Origin: Planctomycetota bacterium
Lineage (GTDB): Bacteria > Planctomycetota > J058 > JAJDCP01
Length of the DNA stretch: 64,000 bases
NCBI GenBank assembly: GCA_029260765.1
Contig: JAJDCP010000105.1
Coordinates: 24,120 to 88,119 of the forward strand
Direction of reading: 5' to 3'
The first letter of the stretch is position 1; every line of letters starts with the position of its first letter. The position numbers and the translations under genes are program-made. Positions 10,418-18,562 of the stretch are shown piece by piece. Under the pieces are notes generated by a model. It ran no database searches and was not told the DNA's origin. It saw only the letters and a program-made list of their open reading frames with translations.

Positions 10418-10773
10418 CGAGGAACATCTCCCTGATAGTGCACCAGGTGAGGATTCCAGTAGATGCCGCCCTTGCTTTCCCAATCACGCAACAGGCGTTC
10501 ACCCGTCCACTGTTTCTGTTGTTCGAAGTAGCCCTCTCTGATCACCCGCAGGGTCACGGTCTCGCGCTTGAGTTGGCGGACACGCAGCTCGCGTTCGACC
10601 ACCAGGGGCGTCGTGCCCAGGTAGATCCAGTCCGCACCCTGACGCTTGCTGGTCTCGGACATGTGGAAGACCACGAACGCCCCGGGAGGTTCGGAGTTGA
10701 CGGTGAAGACGAGATTACGGCGTCCACCGCAGCCGACGAGCAGACAGGTCAGGAGGAGCGAGATGCGCAGCAT
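10414..10773 (-). CDS. Small lipoprotein with PEGA-like fold
   Basis: 119 residues. The N-terminus is a lipoprotein signal with lipobox LLVGC (Cys about residue 15). The mature part starts FTVNSEPPGAFVVF and contains LGTTPL, the S-x-P-x-GA-x-V ... G-x-TP-L pattern of PEGA domains, small beta domains found on bacterial surface proteins. The protein overlaps both neighbours: TGATG with the upstream lipoprotein and ATGA with the HEAT gene, indicating coupled translation. Role unknown; peptidoglycan or envelope association is an inference from lipidation and domain type. Confidence 0.7.
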   Translation of the reverse strand: MLRISLLLTCLLVGCGGRRNLVFTVNSEPPGAFVVFHMSETSKRQGADWIYLGTTPLVVERELRVRQLKRETVTLRVIREGYFEQQKQWTGERLLRDWESKGGIYWNPHLVHYQGDVPR

Positions 10774-11096
10774 CAGGGGATCCTCTGCAGCTCTACCTCG
10801 ATGCCTTGTGCATCCAGATAGGCGTCATGCTTCGAGCCGTGCTGCATCTCGACCGTGAAGGCCGTGACACGGCTCTGGTAACCGGGCTTGAAGAAACGTA
10901 CGGACACCAGGCGTCGTTCTCCTTCCCTGTCGTCCCAGCAATACCGGAACGGTGTCGTGCCGAGCAGGGTGTCGTCGCGTAAGTCGACGACCTCTGCGCC
11001 ATTGGGGCGTGACAGGAAGGCCGCTGCCCCGTAAGAAGTGCAACCGCTGCAGAGTACGATCAGGAGCAGACATGCCCGTCCCTGCTGTCCGACCAT
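10773..11096 (-). CDS. Small lipoprotein with PEGA-like fold, paralogue of the next gene
   Basis: 107 residues. The signal LLLIVLCSGC ends in a lipobox Cys, then the mature chain has LSRPNGAEVVDL and LLGTTPFRYCW, the same PEGA-type pattern (PxGAxV ... LGTTP) as the adjacent lipoprotein, and FFKPGYQSR, the KPGY segment frequent in PEGA domains. Two extra Cys or aromatic residues near the middle are not explained. It lies 59 bases after the stop of the three-module SpoIIE gene and shares a TGATG junction with the next gene. The two lipoproteins probably arose by duplication and may work as a pair in the periplasm. Confidence 0.7.
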   Translation of the reverse strand: MVGQQGRACLLLIVLCSGCTSYGAAAFLSRPNGAEVVDLRDDTLLGTTPFRYCWDDREGERRLVSVRFFKPGYQSRVTAFTVEMQHGSKHDAYLDAQGIEVELQRIP

Positions 11097-11155
11097 GGGC
11101 TACGATCCCTCACTGTAGAGTGTGGCAGGCTGGGCAGCACTCCGCTCTCCCTCCA

Positions 11156-12736
11156 CTATAGCACCCGCACTGCCAGCACGATGGCATCGTCGGTCAGCGA
11201 GTCCTCGTCATGAAACTCCTCGAACAGCTGCTCGAGCTTGAAACGGAAGAACTCAGCTTCGTGCAGGCCGTAGCGCTCGGCCAGTTTTTGGAAGCCGGCG
11301 CCCCCCATCACCTGGCCGTTCGGTCCGTTGAGATTCATCACCCCGGGGGACGCGTGGATCAACAGGTCGCCCGCCTGCAGCTGCAGAGTCCGTTCCTCGA
11401 TACAGCCGTCGAAGACATCCCCCGTGTCGACGCCGAGCACCAACCCCTCGGCGTTGAGCGGCGAGACGAGCTGCGGCCGTGTCTGGCTGACCAGCAAGGG
11501 AGGCGGGTAACCGGCCCGCGCATACGCGTAGCTGTGGCGCAACGGGTCGATGACCGCGAAAAACACCGAGGCGAAGTGCTTCGAGTCGAGGTCGGTGCAC
11601 AGGTCTCTGTTGACCAACTTGAGCAGGCGCGCGGGAGATCCTTCGGACGCGTGCAGATGGATCTGCACCAGGCTACGCGTCATCTCCACGGCCAGGCCGG
11701 TGTCTGCTCCATCGCCCGCAACGTCGCCGAACAACAGGCCGCAACGACCCTCGGGCAGCTCGATCAGCTCGTAGAAGTCCCCGGCCATGCCCTTGACTGT
11801 CTTGAAGAACAGGGTGAGCTCGAAGCCGGGGAGATCCGGCAGCACAACGTTGCGGCTGCCGTTGCTGTCTCCGGCCGAAGAACCCCAGCCGGAACGGCTC
11901 GCCGAGGTTTCAGCCACTTGGGCGCGGACATGTTCGAGATCGAGCTTCAAGGACTCACGCCAGTCGAGCACGGCCAGGTCCCGGGACGCGGATTGCGACG
12001 GGTCGTTCCCTTGACTCATCGTCTTGTAGTCGAAGCTGCTGCACGCGCTCAGCAGGTGCGCGGCGATCTGGTTGGGCGCCTGCTCGAGCAGCACAAGTCG
12101 GCTTGAAACGGAGATGTGGTCGATGGTCTTGTTGCAGTACAGGCAGATCCAGCGGTTGTCGCCGTCGCGCTGCCGCCAGCTGGCGTCGCGCTCAACCCGC
12201 AGCCGGATCTGGTCGGTCATCTTGCGCAGGCGGTTGGATTCGCGCACCAGCTTCTTCATGGTGTCGGCGGCCTTGGCGCGACCCCGGCCATGATCGAAGC
12301 CAAAGCAGCTCTCGAGGTGCTGCCGCACGCTCTCGATGCAGCGCCGGCCCATGCGGTTGCCTTCAGGAACCTCGACCCCCGAGCCGCGTCCGCAGTAGGG
12401 GCAGAACCACTGGCGGTCGATGTCGAGGAACTGCCAGGCTGTGTCTTTGCGCAACGAGCTGCGGATCCGGCGGCTGAGCTGGATTTCACGAGCCTTGGCG
12501 CGCAGGGCTTGTAGCGGCAGAGTGGATTCTTCCAGGCTCTGGAATTGGGGGCAATGCCGTTCGAGGTGTCGGATGATGGCGTCATTGGCGGCCGGACCTT
12601 CATGGCCGCGGACGGCCACCGACGCACAGTAGGGACAGAGCCACTCACTGTCGACCCAGACCTGCCAGACAGGTTTCTCCTGCCGCAGCTGATCAAAGTG
12701 CTTCAGCCAGCGGGGTCCTACCACGTACACCTCCAC
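11156..12736 (-). CDS. Three zinc-finger-like modules fused to an altered SpoIIE/PPM phosphatase domain
   Basis: 526 residues, GTG start, 22 bases after the five-module paralogue. Three modules carry W-x-C-x-[Y]-C then H-x(3,4)-C: C34/C37/H57/C62, C112/C115/H140/C144 and C198/C201/H227/C232. An aromatic residue precedes each module Trp by 8-9 positions. The C-terminal half (about 297-526) is a SpoIIE-type PPM domain with G-D320-F-Y-E, GD338VAGDG and DD517AIVLAV. The segment equivalent to Y-T-D-G reads H-A-S-P464-G, so one expected metal-binding Asp is absent, and the usual GHG after GDxS is GDG. It may be a weak or dead phosphatase, perhaps regulating its paralogue. Zinc binding is inferred from Cys/His spacing. 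Confidence 0.82.
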   Translation of the reverse strand: MEVYVVGPRWLKHFDQLRQEKPVWQVWVDSEWLCPYCASVAVRGHEGPAANDAIIRHLERHCPQFQSLEESTLPLQALRAKAREIQLSRRIRSSLRKDTAWQFLDIDRQWFCPYCGRGSGVEVPEGNRMGRRCIESVRQHLESCFGFDHGRGRAKAADTMKKLVRESNRLRKMTDQIRLRVERDASWRQRDGDNRWICLYCNKTIDHISVSSRLVLLEQAPNQIAAHLLSACSSFDYKTMSQGNDPSQSASRDLAVLDWRESLKLDLEHVRAQVAETSASRSGWGSSAGDSNGSRNVVLPDLPGFELTLFFKTVKGMAGDFYELIELPEGRCGLLFGDVAGDGADTGLAVEMTRSLVQIHLHASEGSPARLLKLVNRDLCTDLDSKHFASVFFAVIDPLRHSYAYARAGYPPPLLVSQTRPQLVSPLNAEGLVLGVDTGDVFDGCIEERTLQLQAGDLLIHASPGVMNLNGPNGQVMGGAGFQKLAERYGLHEAEFFRFKLEQLFEEFHDEDSLTDDAIVLAVRVL

Positions 12737-12758
12737 TTGGGCTCAGGTGCCGCCGAAA

Positions 12759-14840
12759 TTAGAGCACCTTGAAGGCCAGCAAGGTGACGTCGTCTTGCAC
12801 CCGCGCCTCGCCGCGGAAAGCTTCCAGGGCCTTGACGACCTTAAAGATAACGTACTCTGCTTGCTCCTTCCCGTGCGTTCGGATGATTTGGTGCAGATGC
12901 TTGCTGCCGAGCTCTTGTTTGGCCTCATTCTGGCATTCGGTGATGCCGTCGGTGTATTGAAACACCAGATCGCCTGACTGTAGCTGGATGGTCTCTTCCT
13001 GCAGTGTCTTGTCGAACAGCTTGCCCGCATCCATACCGAGGGCGATGCCCTGAGGCTCGAAGGTCATCAATTCGGGGTCGCGGTCCGGATTGTACAGGAT
13101 CAAAGGGTTGTGGCCGGCACGCACCATGCGCAGCGTGCGTTTCTTGGCATCGAGCAGCGAGTAACAGACGGTGACGAAGGTGCGCGCATCGAGGTCGGGA
13201 AAGATGTCGCGGTTGGCCAGCGACAGGGTCTCTTTGGGTGAGGAGCGGTCGCGGCCATGGACCTCGAGCAGCTTTTTCGCCAGTCCCATCAACAGCCCGG
13301 CGCCAATGCCGTGGCCTGAGATGTCGCCTATGGCTATGCCCAGGCCCGCGCGTGACGGAATGAAGTCATAGAAATCTCCGCCAAGTGCCTCGCAGGGCTC
13401 ATAGTAGTAGCCGAACTCGTAGCCTTCGATCTCAGGCACCCGAGGCAGCAGCCGACGCTGCTTGTTACGCGCATCCTCGAGGCCTTCGCGCTCATTGCGC
13501 AGATAGGTCTTGAGCTCCGCCACTTCGCGGCCCAGGCTGATCAACACGTCTTCTTCGATCGATGGCAGCTGCCGCGGCGCCAGGGTTGGCCGCACCCGTC
13601 CGTCGGCGATGGCGGAGAGCTCGGCTGCTTCGACCGGCTCGCGTTTTCCCCAGCTGTCGCAGTGGTTCAACAGGTGCTGGGCGATCTTCTCGGCCACCGG
13701 GGGCAGCTCGACCGATTCGGCGCCCTTGGGCAGATCGATGTCTGAGACGACCTGACGGCAGTACGGGCAGGCCCAGGCGCCCAGGATGTTGGCGACGGTG
13801 AAGCGGGCATCGCTGCTCAATGAGCGCCGGATCTCGCGTTTGAGCTTGATCAGCTGGTTGTTGCGCTCGACTTCCTTCTGGATCGCCTGCAGAGACTGCG
13901 GCTTGCCCGACTTGTACTTGGAGCAGCGTTCGAAGTGCCGCAGCGCCTCCATCAGCGTCGAAGCCTCGTCGCGGGCGGCTTCGGGGAAATAGACCTCGGT
14001 GCGCTCGGCGCAGAAAGGACAGTACCAGATGATCTCCATGTCCCGCTGAAACCAGGCGGGGTATTTCTTGGTCTTGCGCCGTAAAGCCTTGAGCGATTGT
14101 TTCTTGATCTCGCGGGCCAGTATCGCGCGCAAGCTGCGCAAGTCGCGCTCGGTGCCCGCCAGGTCGTGGGCTTCGGTGCAACTGGAGAGGTGACGCAGGA
14201 TCTTGGCGATGTCTTTTTCGCGCGGCGGATCGCTGAGGAACTGCCCGGGAAAGGTCGCGCAAAACGGACACAGCCAGCGCTGCTTGCCATCCCGGAGCTG
14301 CCACGAAGGTTTCTTGAGCAGGCGTTTCTTGACCTTGCGGGTGCGTAGCTTGAGGTTGGATGTCTCGGCGGCCTCCCGCACGGCCGAGGAGCGCGCGAGG
14401 CCCTTCTCTTTGCGTTCTCGATAGCTCGCGCACTTGCGCATGTGTCGCGCCCGGGCTGCCAGTGCGTCTGCGTCTTCGAGATCGACCGGACGCAGGCAGA
14501 AAGGGCAGATCCACTGGCCGGCCAGGTCGAAGACGCTGAATCGGTCGTCCTTTGCGATCAGCTTCTCGACCTTGGCCTGGAAGCTGACCTGCGCGGCCCG
14601 CTTGTCGAGGCTCTTCTGGCTGATCAGCTTGCCCTGGAATGCGCGCCAATCGGGACAGACCGAGCGCAGGTGCTGTAGCACTTCGTGCTCGACTTCGCTC
14701 TCCATCGACAGGCCCCGTGCGCCGACTTCGCCGCAGTAGGGACACAGCCATGAGTTGCCGAGCACGATGACCTGCCAGCGCGGGTCTTGGGCCATCGCGT
14801 CGTGGATGTGTTTGATCGCTTTGTGATCGTCGAGACTCAC
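12759..14840 (-). CDS. Five zinc-finger-like modules fused to an intact SpoIIE/RsbU-type phosphatase
   Basis: 693 residues. Five modules of about 80 residues share [WF]-x8-W-x-C-P-[YF]-C and a distal H-x(3,4)-C: C33/C36/H57/C62, C112/C115/H133/C137, C191/C194/H217/C221, C274/C277/H302/C306 and C358/C361/H389/C394. A charged helical linker leads to RRLLPRVPEIEGYEF and the PPM domain with GGD489FYDF, GD506ISGHG, YTD631G and DD684VTLL, so all expected Mg/Mn ligands are present. SpoIIE/RsbU phosphatases dephosphorylate anti-anti-sigma (STAS) proteins or other Ser-phosphorylated partners. The array could be a zinc, redox, nucleic-acid or protein sensor. The GTG start overlaps the rsgA stop (GTGA), so synthesis is coupled to rsgA. 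Confidence 0.85.
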   Translation of the reverse strand: MSLDDHKAIKHIHDAMAQDPRWQVIVLGNSWLCPYCGEVGARGLSMESEVEHEVLQHLRSVCPDWRAFQGKLISQKSLDKRAAQVSFQAKVEKLIAKDDRFSVFDLAGQWICPFCLRPVDLEDADALAARARHMRKCASYRERKEKGLARSSAVREAAETSNLKLRTRKVKKRLLKKPSWQLRDGKQRWLCPFCATFPGQFLSDPPREKDIAKILRHLSSCTEAHDLAGTERDLRSLRAILAREIKKQSLKALRRKTKKYPAWFQRDMEIIWYCPFCAERTEVYFPEAARDEASTLMEALRHFERCSKYKSGKPQSLQAIQKEVERNNQLIKLKREIRRSLSSDARFTVANILGAWACPYCRQVVSDIDLPKGAESVELPPVAEKIAQHLLNHCDSWGKREPVEAAELSAIADGRVRPTLAPRQLPSIEEDVLISLGREVAELKTYLRNEREGLEDARNKQRRLLPRVPEIEGYEFGYYYEPCEALGGDFYDFIPSRAGLGIAIGDISGHGIGAGLLMGLAKKLLEVHGRDRSSPKETLSLANRDIFPDLDARTFVTVCYSLLDAKKRTLRMVRAGHNPLILYNPDRDPELMTFEPQGIALGMDAGKLFDKTLQEETIQLQSGDLVFQYTDGITECQNEAKQELGSKHLHQIIRTHGKEQAEYVIFKVVKALEAFRGEARVQDDVTLLAFKVL

Positions 14841-15748
14841 GCGTTCTTGGCTTCCTCCTCGAGATCGCCGAGGATGCGGCGGTAACTCTCAAAACGGCTC
14901 GCGGCAACTTTGCCCTGTTCGACGGCCTCGCGCACAGCGCAATCGGGTTCGCGCACGTGCAGGCAGTCGCTGAAACGGCACTCCGGTGCGAGCTCGCGCA
15001 GCTCGGGAAAGTGGTCGCGCAACTCACGGGGCCGCAACTGGTGCAGCCCGAACTCACGCATACCCGGGGTGTCGACCACAAAGCCGCCCATCTCGAGCAA
15101 CAACAGCGAGCTCCAGGTCGTCGAGTGCCGGCCCTTGCCCCACTTCGCAGAGATCGCTCCGGTGTGGAGCTTGAGGCCCGGTTGCAGCATGTTGAGCAGG
15201 CTCGACTTGCCGCTCCCCGACGCGCCGGAGAACACCGTAACTTTCCCGCGCAGCAGGGCTTCGACCTCGGACTTGCCCTGGCCGGTGGTGGCAGAGCACA
15301 TGGCGGTTTTCACGCCCAGTGGATTGTACACCTCGGCCAGCTGCCGCTTGAGCTCTGCGTCCTCTGGTTGCTCCAGGTCGAGCTTGTTCAGGCAGATCAC
15401 GCCATCGAGGCCGCCGACCGATGCACCGACCAGTACCCGGTCGACGAAGCCGAGGTTGGCTTTCGGTAACCCCAGGCAGATTACGATCAACACCTGATCG
15501 ACGTTGGCGACCAGGACCTGCTCCTTGCGCATCTTGCCCGCCATCTTGCGGGCCAGTTGCGTGCGTCGGGGGAGAAGCTCCTCGATCACCCCCTCGACAC
15601 CGCTGGTCACATCTTCAAGCCTGGTGAAGCGGATGTGATCTCCCACAGCCAGACGTCGTCGCCCGGTGCGGAAGCGCTGGCGCACTTCGCAAGGGATCTG
15701 GAAGCCCTCAGAGTGCACCACGGTCAGCTGACCGCGGATAGAGAGCAC
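14837..15748 (-). CDS. rsgA: Ribosome small-subunit-dependent GTPase A
   Basis: 303 residues from a GTG at 15748. An OB-fold lies at the N-terminus, followed by the circularly permuted GTPase with NKLD (G4) before GASGSGKSS (G1) and DTPG (G3), and a C-terminal zinc motif with Cys, Cys, His and Cys in PECRFSDCLHVREPDC. RsgA checks late maturation of the 30S subunit. The frame is open upstream of the GTG back to a TAA, with no ATG/GTG/TTG, yet a clear GGGAGGAG lies about 60 bases upstream, so a non-canonical start near 15800 is conceivable. It is the first gene of a run that continues into two SpoIIE genes, which is not a usual partner set. Confidence 0.92.
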   Translation of the reverse strand: MLSIRGQLTVVHSEGFQIPCEVRQRFRTGRRRLAVGDHIRFTRLEDVTSGVEGVIEELLPRRTQLARKMAGKMRKEQVLVANVDQVLIVICLGLPKANLGFVDRVLVGASVGGLDGVICLNKLDLEQPEDAELKRQLAEVYNPLGVKTAMCSATTGQGKSEVEALLRGKVTVFSGASGSGKSSLLNMLQPGLKLHTGAISAKWGKGRHSTTWSSLLLLEMGGFVVDTPGMREFGLHQLRPRELRDHFPELRELAPECRFSDCLHVREPDCAVREAVEQGKVAASRFESYRRILGDLEEEAKNA

Positions 15749-16068
15749 GGTACCGTCGTAGCGGGGCCCGCGCTTGGGGGGTCGTGCCTCGTCGGCGCTG
15801 ATAGTCGCTCCTCCCGTAGGTGTACCCGGACCAAGTTAACACAGCGCGGTCCCGAGCGAAAAGGGCTTTTGCAAGCGGGCTCAGGTCTCGCGACCCAAAC
15901 CGGAGGTTCAACGACGGGTCGTTGTGCATGTACCGCCAAGTCGTTGCGCCACCGAAATATCGTCGTTGGTTTGTCGGACGAGGCGGAGAGTTCCTTGGCG
16001 CGGTTTTTGCTGCCGAGAAGGGAAATCGTGCCATGGGAACAGAACCCCACAGGGGAAAGGAGATTTCC
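15749..16068. promoter_or_regulatory. Divergent intergenic region between rsgA and the cytochrome operon
   Basis: This 320-base region lies between genes transcribed away from each other and should hold both promoters. A moderately AT-rich patch near 15945-15985 is the best place for a promoter, but no confident -10/-35 pair was recognised. An in-frame ATG at 16033 for the peroxidase falls inside this stretch and is a weaker start than the GTG at 16069. Confidence 0.4.
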
Positions 16069-17403
16069 GTGTTTCGCCAATGGAGTGTTCTGGGTTGGAC
16101 CCGCTGGGCCGCCGTCGCGTGCGCTTTGGGAGGCGTGGCGGCGGTCCTGCTGGGCCAGGCCCCAGCTTCGCAAACCGCTGCCCTGCCCGAAGCCGAGCAA
16201 CTCCAGCTGCTTCGGGCTCTCGAGCCCTGGCGGGCAGACGCCCTGCCCCGCGGTGTCGATGCCTGGATGTGGAAGCAGATCCAGACGCCCGGCAACGAGG
16301 TGACACCCGAACGCGTGACGCTTGGGGAGAAGCTGTATTTCGACACCCGGCTCTCCCGCGATGGGACGGTCTCCTGTGCGACCTGTCACGACGTGAGCAG
16401 GGGGTTCAGCGACCAACGCATGGTCTCCGAGGGGATCGACGGGCAGCTGGGCCGCCGCAATGCGCCGACGACGGCCAACGCCGCGTTCCTCCAGAGCCAG
16501 TTCCTCGATGGCCGTTCGGCCAACCTCGAGGAACAGGCGATGCTGCCGATCATCAACCCGATCGAGATGGGCTACGCCACGGGCGAGGACGCGGTCGCGG
16601 CCATCGCCGCGGACCCGGAGTACCAGCGCTTGTTCGAGGCTGCCTACGATGAAGAACCAAGTTACGAGGGAATCGGCGCGGCCATCGCCACTTTCGAGCG
16701 CACGCTGATCTTCCTCGACGCGCCCTTCGACAGCTGGCTGGCCGGAGAAGACGGTGCCCTTCAGGCCGACGCGCAGGCAGGTTTCAGGCTCTTCAATGGC
16801 AAGGCTCGATGCGCGAGCTGCCACCATATCAATGGGAGCAACCCAGTGGGCAGCGACAACCGCTTCCACAACGTCGGCGTGGCCGCACGCACCACCGACT
16901 TTGAGCAGCTGGCCCGTCACGCCCTGAAGTCCCTGGCGGAGCACGGGTCGACCCCGGAGGTCATCGACCGCCTGGCGCTCGAGACCGACATGTCCGAGCT
17001 GGGGCGTTTCCTGGTCACGAAAAAGCGGGCAGACATCGGCGCCTTCAAGACCTCGCAGCTGCGCAACGTCGGTCTGACCGCGCCGTATATGCACGACGGC
17101 TCTCTGCGCACACTCTGGGATGTCGTGGACCATTACAACCGGGGCGGCGAGGCCCACGCCTTCCTCGACGGTGGCATCGAGCCGCTGGCCCTGAGCGAGG
17201 CAGAGATCTCTCACCTGGTGGCCTTCCTGATCTCGCTGACCGACCGGCGTTTCGCTGAGCAACAGGCCGTCGAGCTCGAACGTCAACGAGCCCTGGCTGT
17301 CGAGGCTCGTCCGATCCGTGACAATGCGTTGGCTGGACGCCGCGAGCTGCCTTTCCAACGCCGCGTGCTCGGCGAAGCACTACTAGAGGGGGACCCGAGA
17401 TGA
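16069..17403 (+). CDS. Di-heme cytochrome c peroxidase family protein (CcpA/MauG superfamily)
   Basis: 444 residues from a GTG with AAAGGAGA 6 bases upstream. An N-terminal hydrophobic segment (WTRWAAVACALGGVAAVLLG) exports or anchors the protein. There are two heme c sites, C103-A-T-C106-H107 and C248-A-S-C251-H252, and the conserved LGEKLYFDTRLSRDGTVSC and APYMHDGSLRTL segments. Family members reduce H2O2 in the periplasm with electrons from small cytochromes, or oxidise protein side chains (MauG). The C-terminus has a Glu/Arg-rich extension after the catalytic domain. The stop overlaps the next ATG (ATGA), so it is co-translated with the phosphoesterase. Peroxidase activity is likely but not proven by sequence alone. 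Confidence 0.9.
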   Translation: MFRQWSVLGWTRWAAVACALGGVAAVLLGQAPASQTAALPEAEQLQLLRALEPWRADALPRGVDAWMWKQIQTPGNEVTPERVTLGEKLYFDTRLSRDGTVSCATCHDVSRGFSDQRMVSEGIDGQLGRRNAPTTANAAFLQSQFLDGRSANLEEQAMLPIINPIEMGYATGEDAVAAIAADPEYQRLFEAAYDEEPSYEGIGAAIATFERTLIFLDAPFDSWLAGEDGALQADAQAGFRLFNGKARCASCHHINGSNPVGSDNRFHNVGVAARTTDFEQLARHALKSLAEHGSTPEVIDRLALETDMSELGRFLVTKKRADIGAFKTSQLRNVGLTAPYMHDGSLRTLWDVVDHYNRGGEAHAFLDGGIEPLALSEAEISHLVAFLISLTDRRFAEQQAVELERQRALAVEARPIRDNALAGRRELPFQRRVLGEALLEGDPR

Positions 17404-18548
17404 GCGATGCAATGAGCGGCAAACCCGCCGTCGAGCACCATGTACCGCCGGTGCGCAGTGTTGAGACCCGCCATCTCGAAGAGCGCGCCAGCCTGTTTGA
17501 GGGGCTGCGCAATCTCGACCGCCGCAGCTTCCTCAAGGTGTCCACAGCGGCTCTGGCCGCAGCCGGCGGGATCCTGTTTCCCCATTCTTTCAGCCAGATG
17601 TCGGTGGCCCATGCCGAAGGGGTCAACCCGTTCACATTCGCCTACATCAGCGATTCGCACCTCTACGAAGCTGATGTCAACGACCGCTTCGTCAACGCCC
17701 TGCTTCGCGCCGTCGATGACGTCAACGCGCTCGATCCGCAGCCGGACTTTGTGTTCTACGGTGGCGATCTGGCGCAACTGGGACGGCCGGCGGAGCTGAG
17801 GCTCGGCGCGCAGATCCTGCGTGAGATCAAAGCGCCCCTGCGCATGATGGTCGGCGAGCACGATTGGTACTTCGACATGGGCGAGACCTGGCGCGAGCTC
17901 TTCGGAGAGGCCCACTACAGCTTCGACCATAAGGGCGTGCACTTCGTCGTGCTCAACAGCGTTGTCGAAGAGGATTTCTGGACGGCGGCGGGCTTGACGC
18001 CTGCAGAACGGATGCAGACCGTGGCAGGCCTGGACAACGGCAAGCAGAACCCCTTCACCGTTGGCGTACCGCAGTGCGCCTGGCTAGAGAGAGATCTTGA
18101 GCCCTACGAGAACGACACACCGGTGATCGTGTTTTCGCACTCGCCCCTGTACAAGATGTACAAACCCTGGAACTTCTGGACCGATGATGCCGAAGAGGTC
18201 CAGGCGCTGTTGCAGCGGTTCGCGAGCGTGGTCGTCATCCATGGCCACACCCACCAGCTGCTGACGCACAGCGAGAACGGCATCCATTTTCACGGCATGC
18301 TATCGACTGCCTGGCCGTGGCCTTATGCCCCGGAAGGGTTGCCGCCCTTGACCGTACAGATGGGCCGCCCCGACCCCTTCAATCCGCAGGATGGCTGCGG
18401 CCACGGTACTGTCTCGGTACACCCGGACGGTCTGGTCGACAAGCTCTACAGCCTTTGGAACCGCAATCCTGTCACCGTCCGCAAGACCTACCTGCAGAGC
18501 CGGGGGACCAGAGATCGGCCCGCGGTCCCCAAAGCACAATCCTACTGA
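17400..18548 (+). CDS. Tat-exported calcineurin-like metallophosphoesterase
   Basis: 382 residues. A long n-region carries a twin-arginine motif, DR41R42SFLKVS, then a hydrophobic stretch to about residue 72. The phosphoesterase ligands follow: D85-x-H87 in ISDSHLY, YGGD, GEHDW in place of the common GNHD, FSHSP and HGHTH. Export in folded form fits a metal-loaded periplasmic enzyme. The substrate is unknown; nucleotides, phospholipids or phosphoproteins are all possible. It is translationally coupled to the di-heme peroxidase and 14 bases ahead of a cytochrome c lipoprotein, implying a shared periplasmic role. The Asn-to-Glu change in the metal motif may alter metal preference. Confidence 0.87.
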   Translation: MSDAMSGKPAVEHHVPPVRSVETRHLEERASLFEGLRNLDRRSFLKVSTAALAAAGGILFPHSFSQMSVAHAEGVNPFTFAYISDSHLYEADVNDRFVNALLRAVDDVNALDPQPDFVFYGGDLAQLGRPAELRLGAQILREIKAPLRMMVGEHDWYFDMGETWRELFGEAHYSFDHKGVHFVVLNSVVEEDFWTAAGLTPAERMQTVAGLDNGKQNPFTVGVPQCAWLERDLEPYENDTPVIVFSHSPLYKMYKPWNFWTDDAEEVQALLQRFASVVVIHGHTHQLLTHSENGIHFHGMLSTAWPWPYAPEGLPPLTVQMGRPDPFNPQDGCGHGTVSVHPDGLVDKLYSLWNRNPVTVRKTYLQSRGTRDRPAVPKAQSY

Positions 18549-18562
18549 GAAAGGAGCGACCC

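Noticed and set aside
13492..15081. Arg-rich minus-strand frame overlapping the five-module SpoIIE gene and rsgA
   Set aside because: It is a frame-shifted echo of those genes with very high Arg/Gly content and no family.
15724..17358. Long minus-strand frame opposite the di-heme peroxidase
   Set aside because: It overlaps the strongly supported cytochrome gene and has no recognisable motif; GC-rich codon bias explains it.
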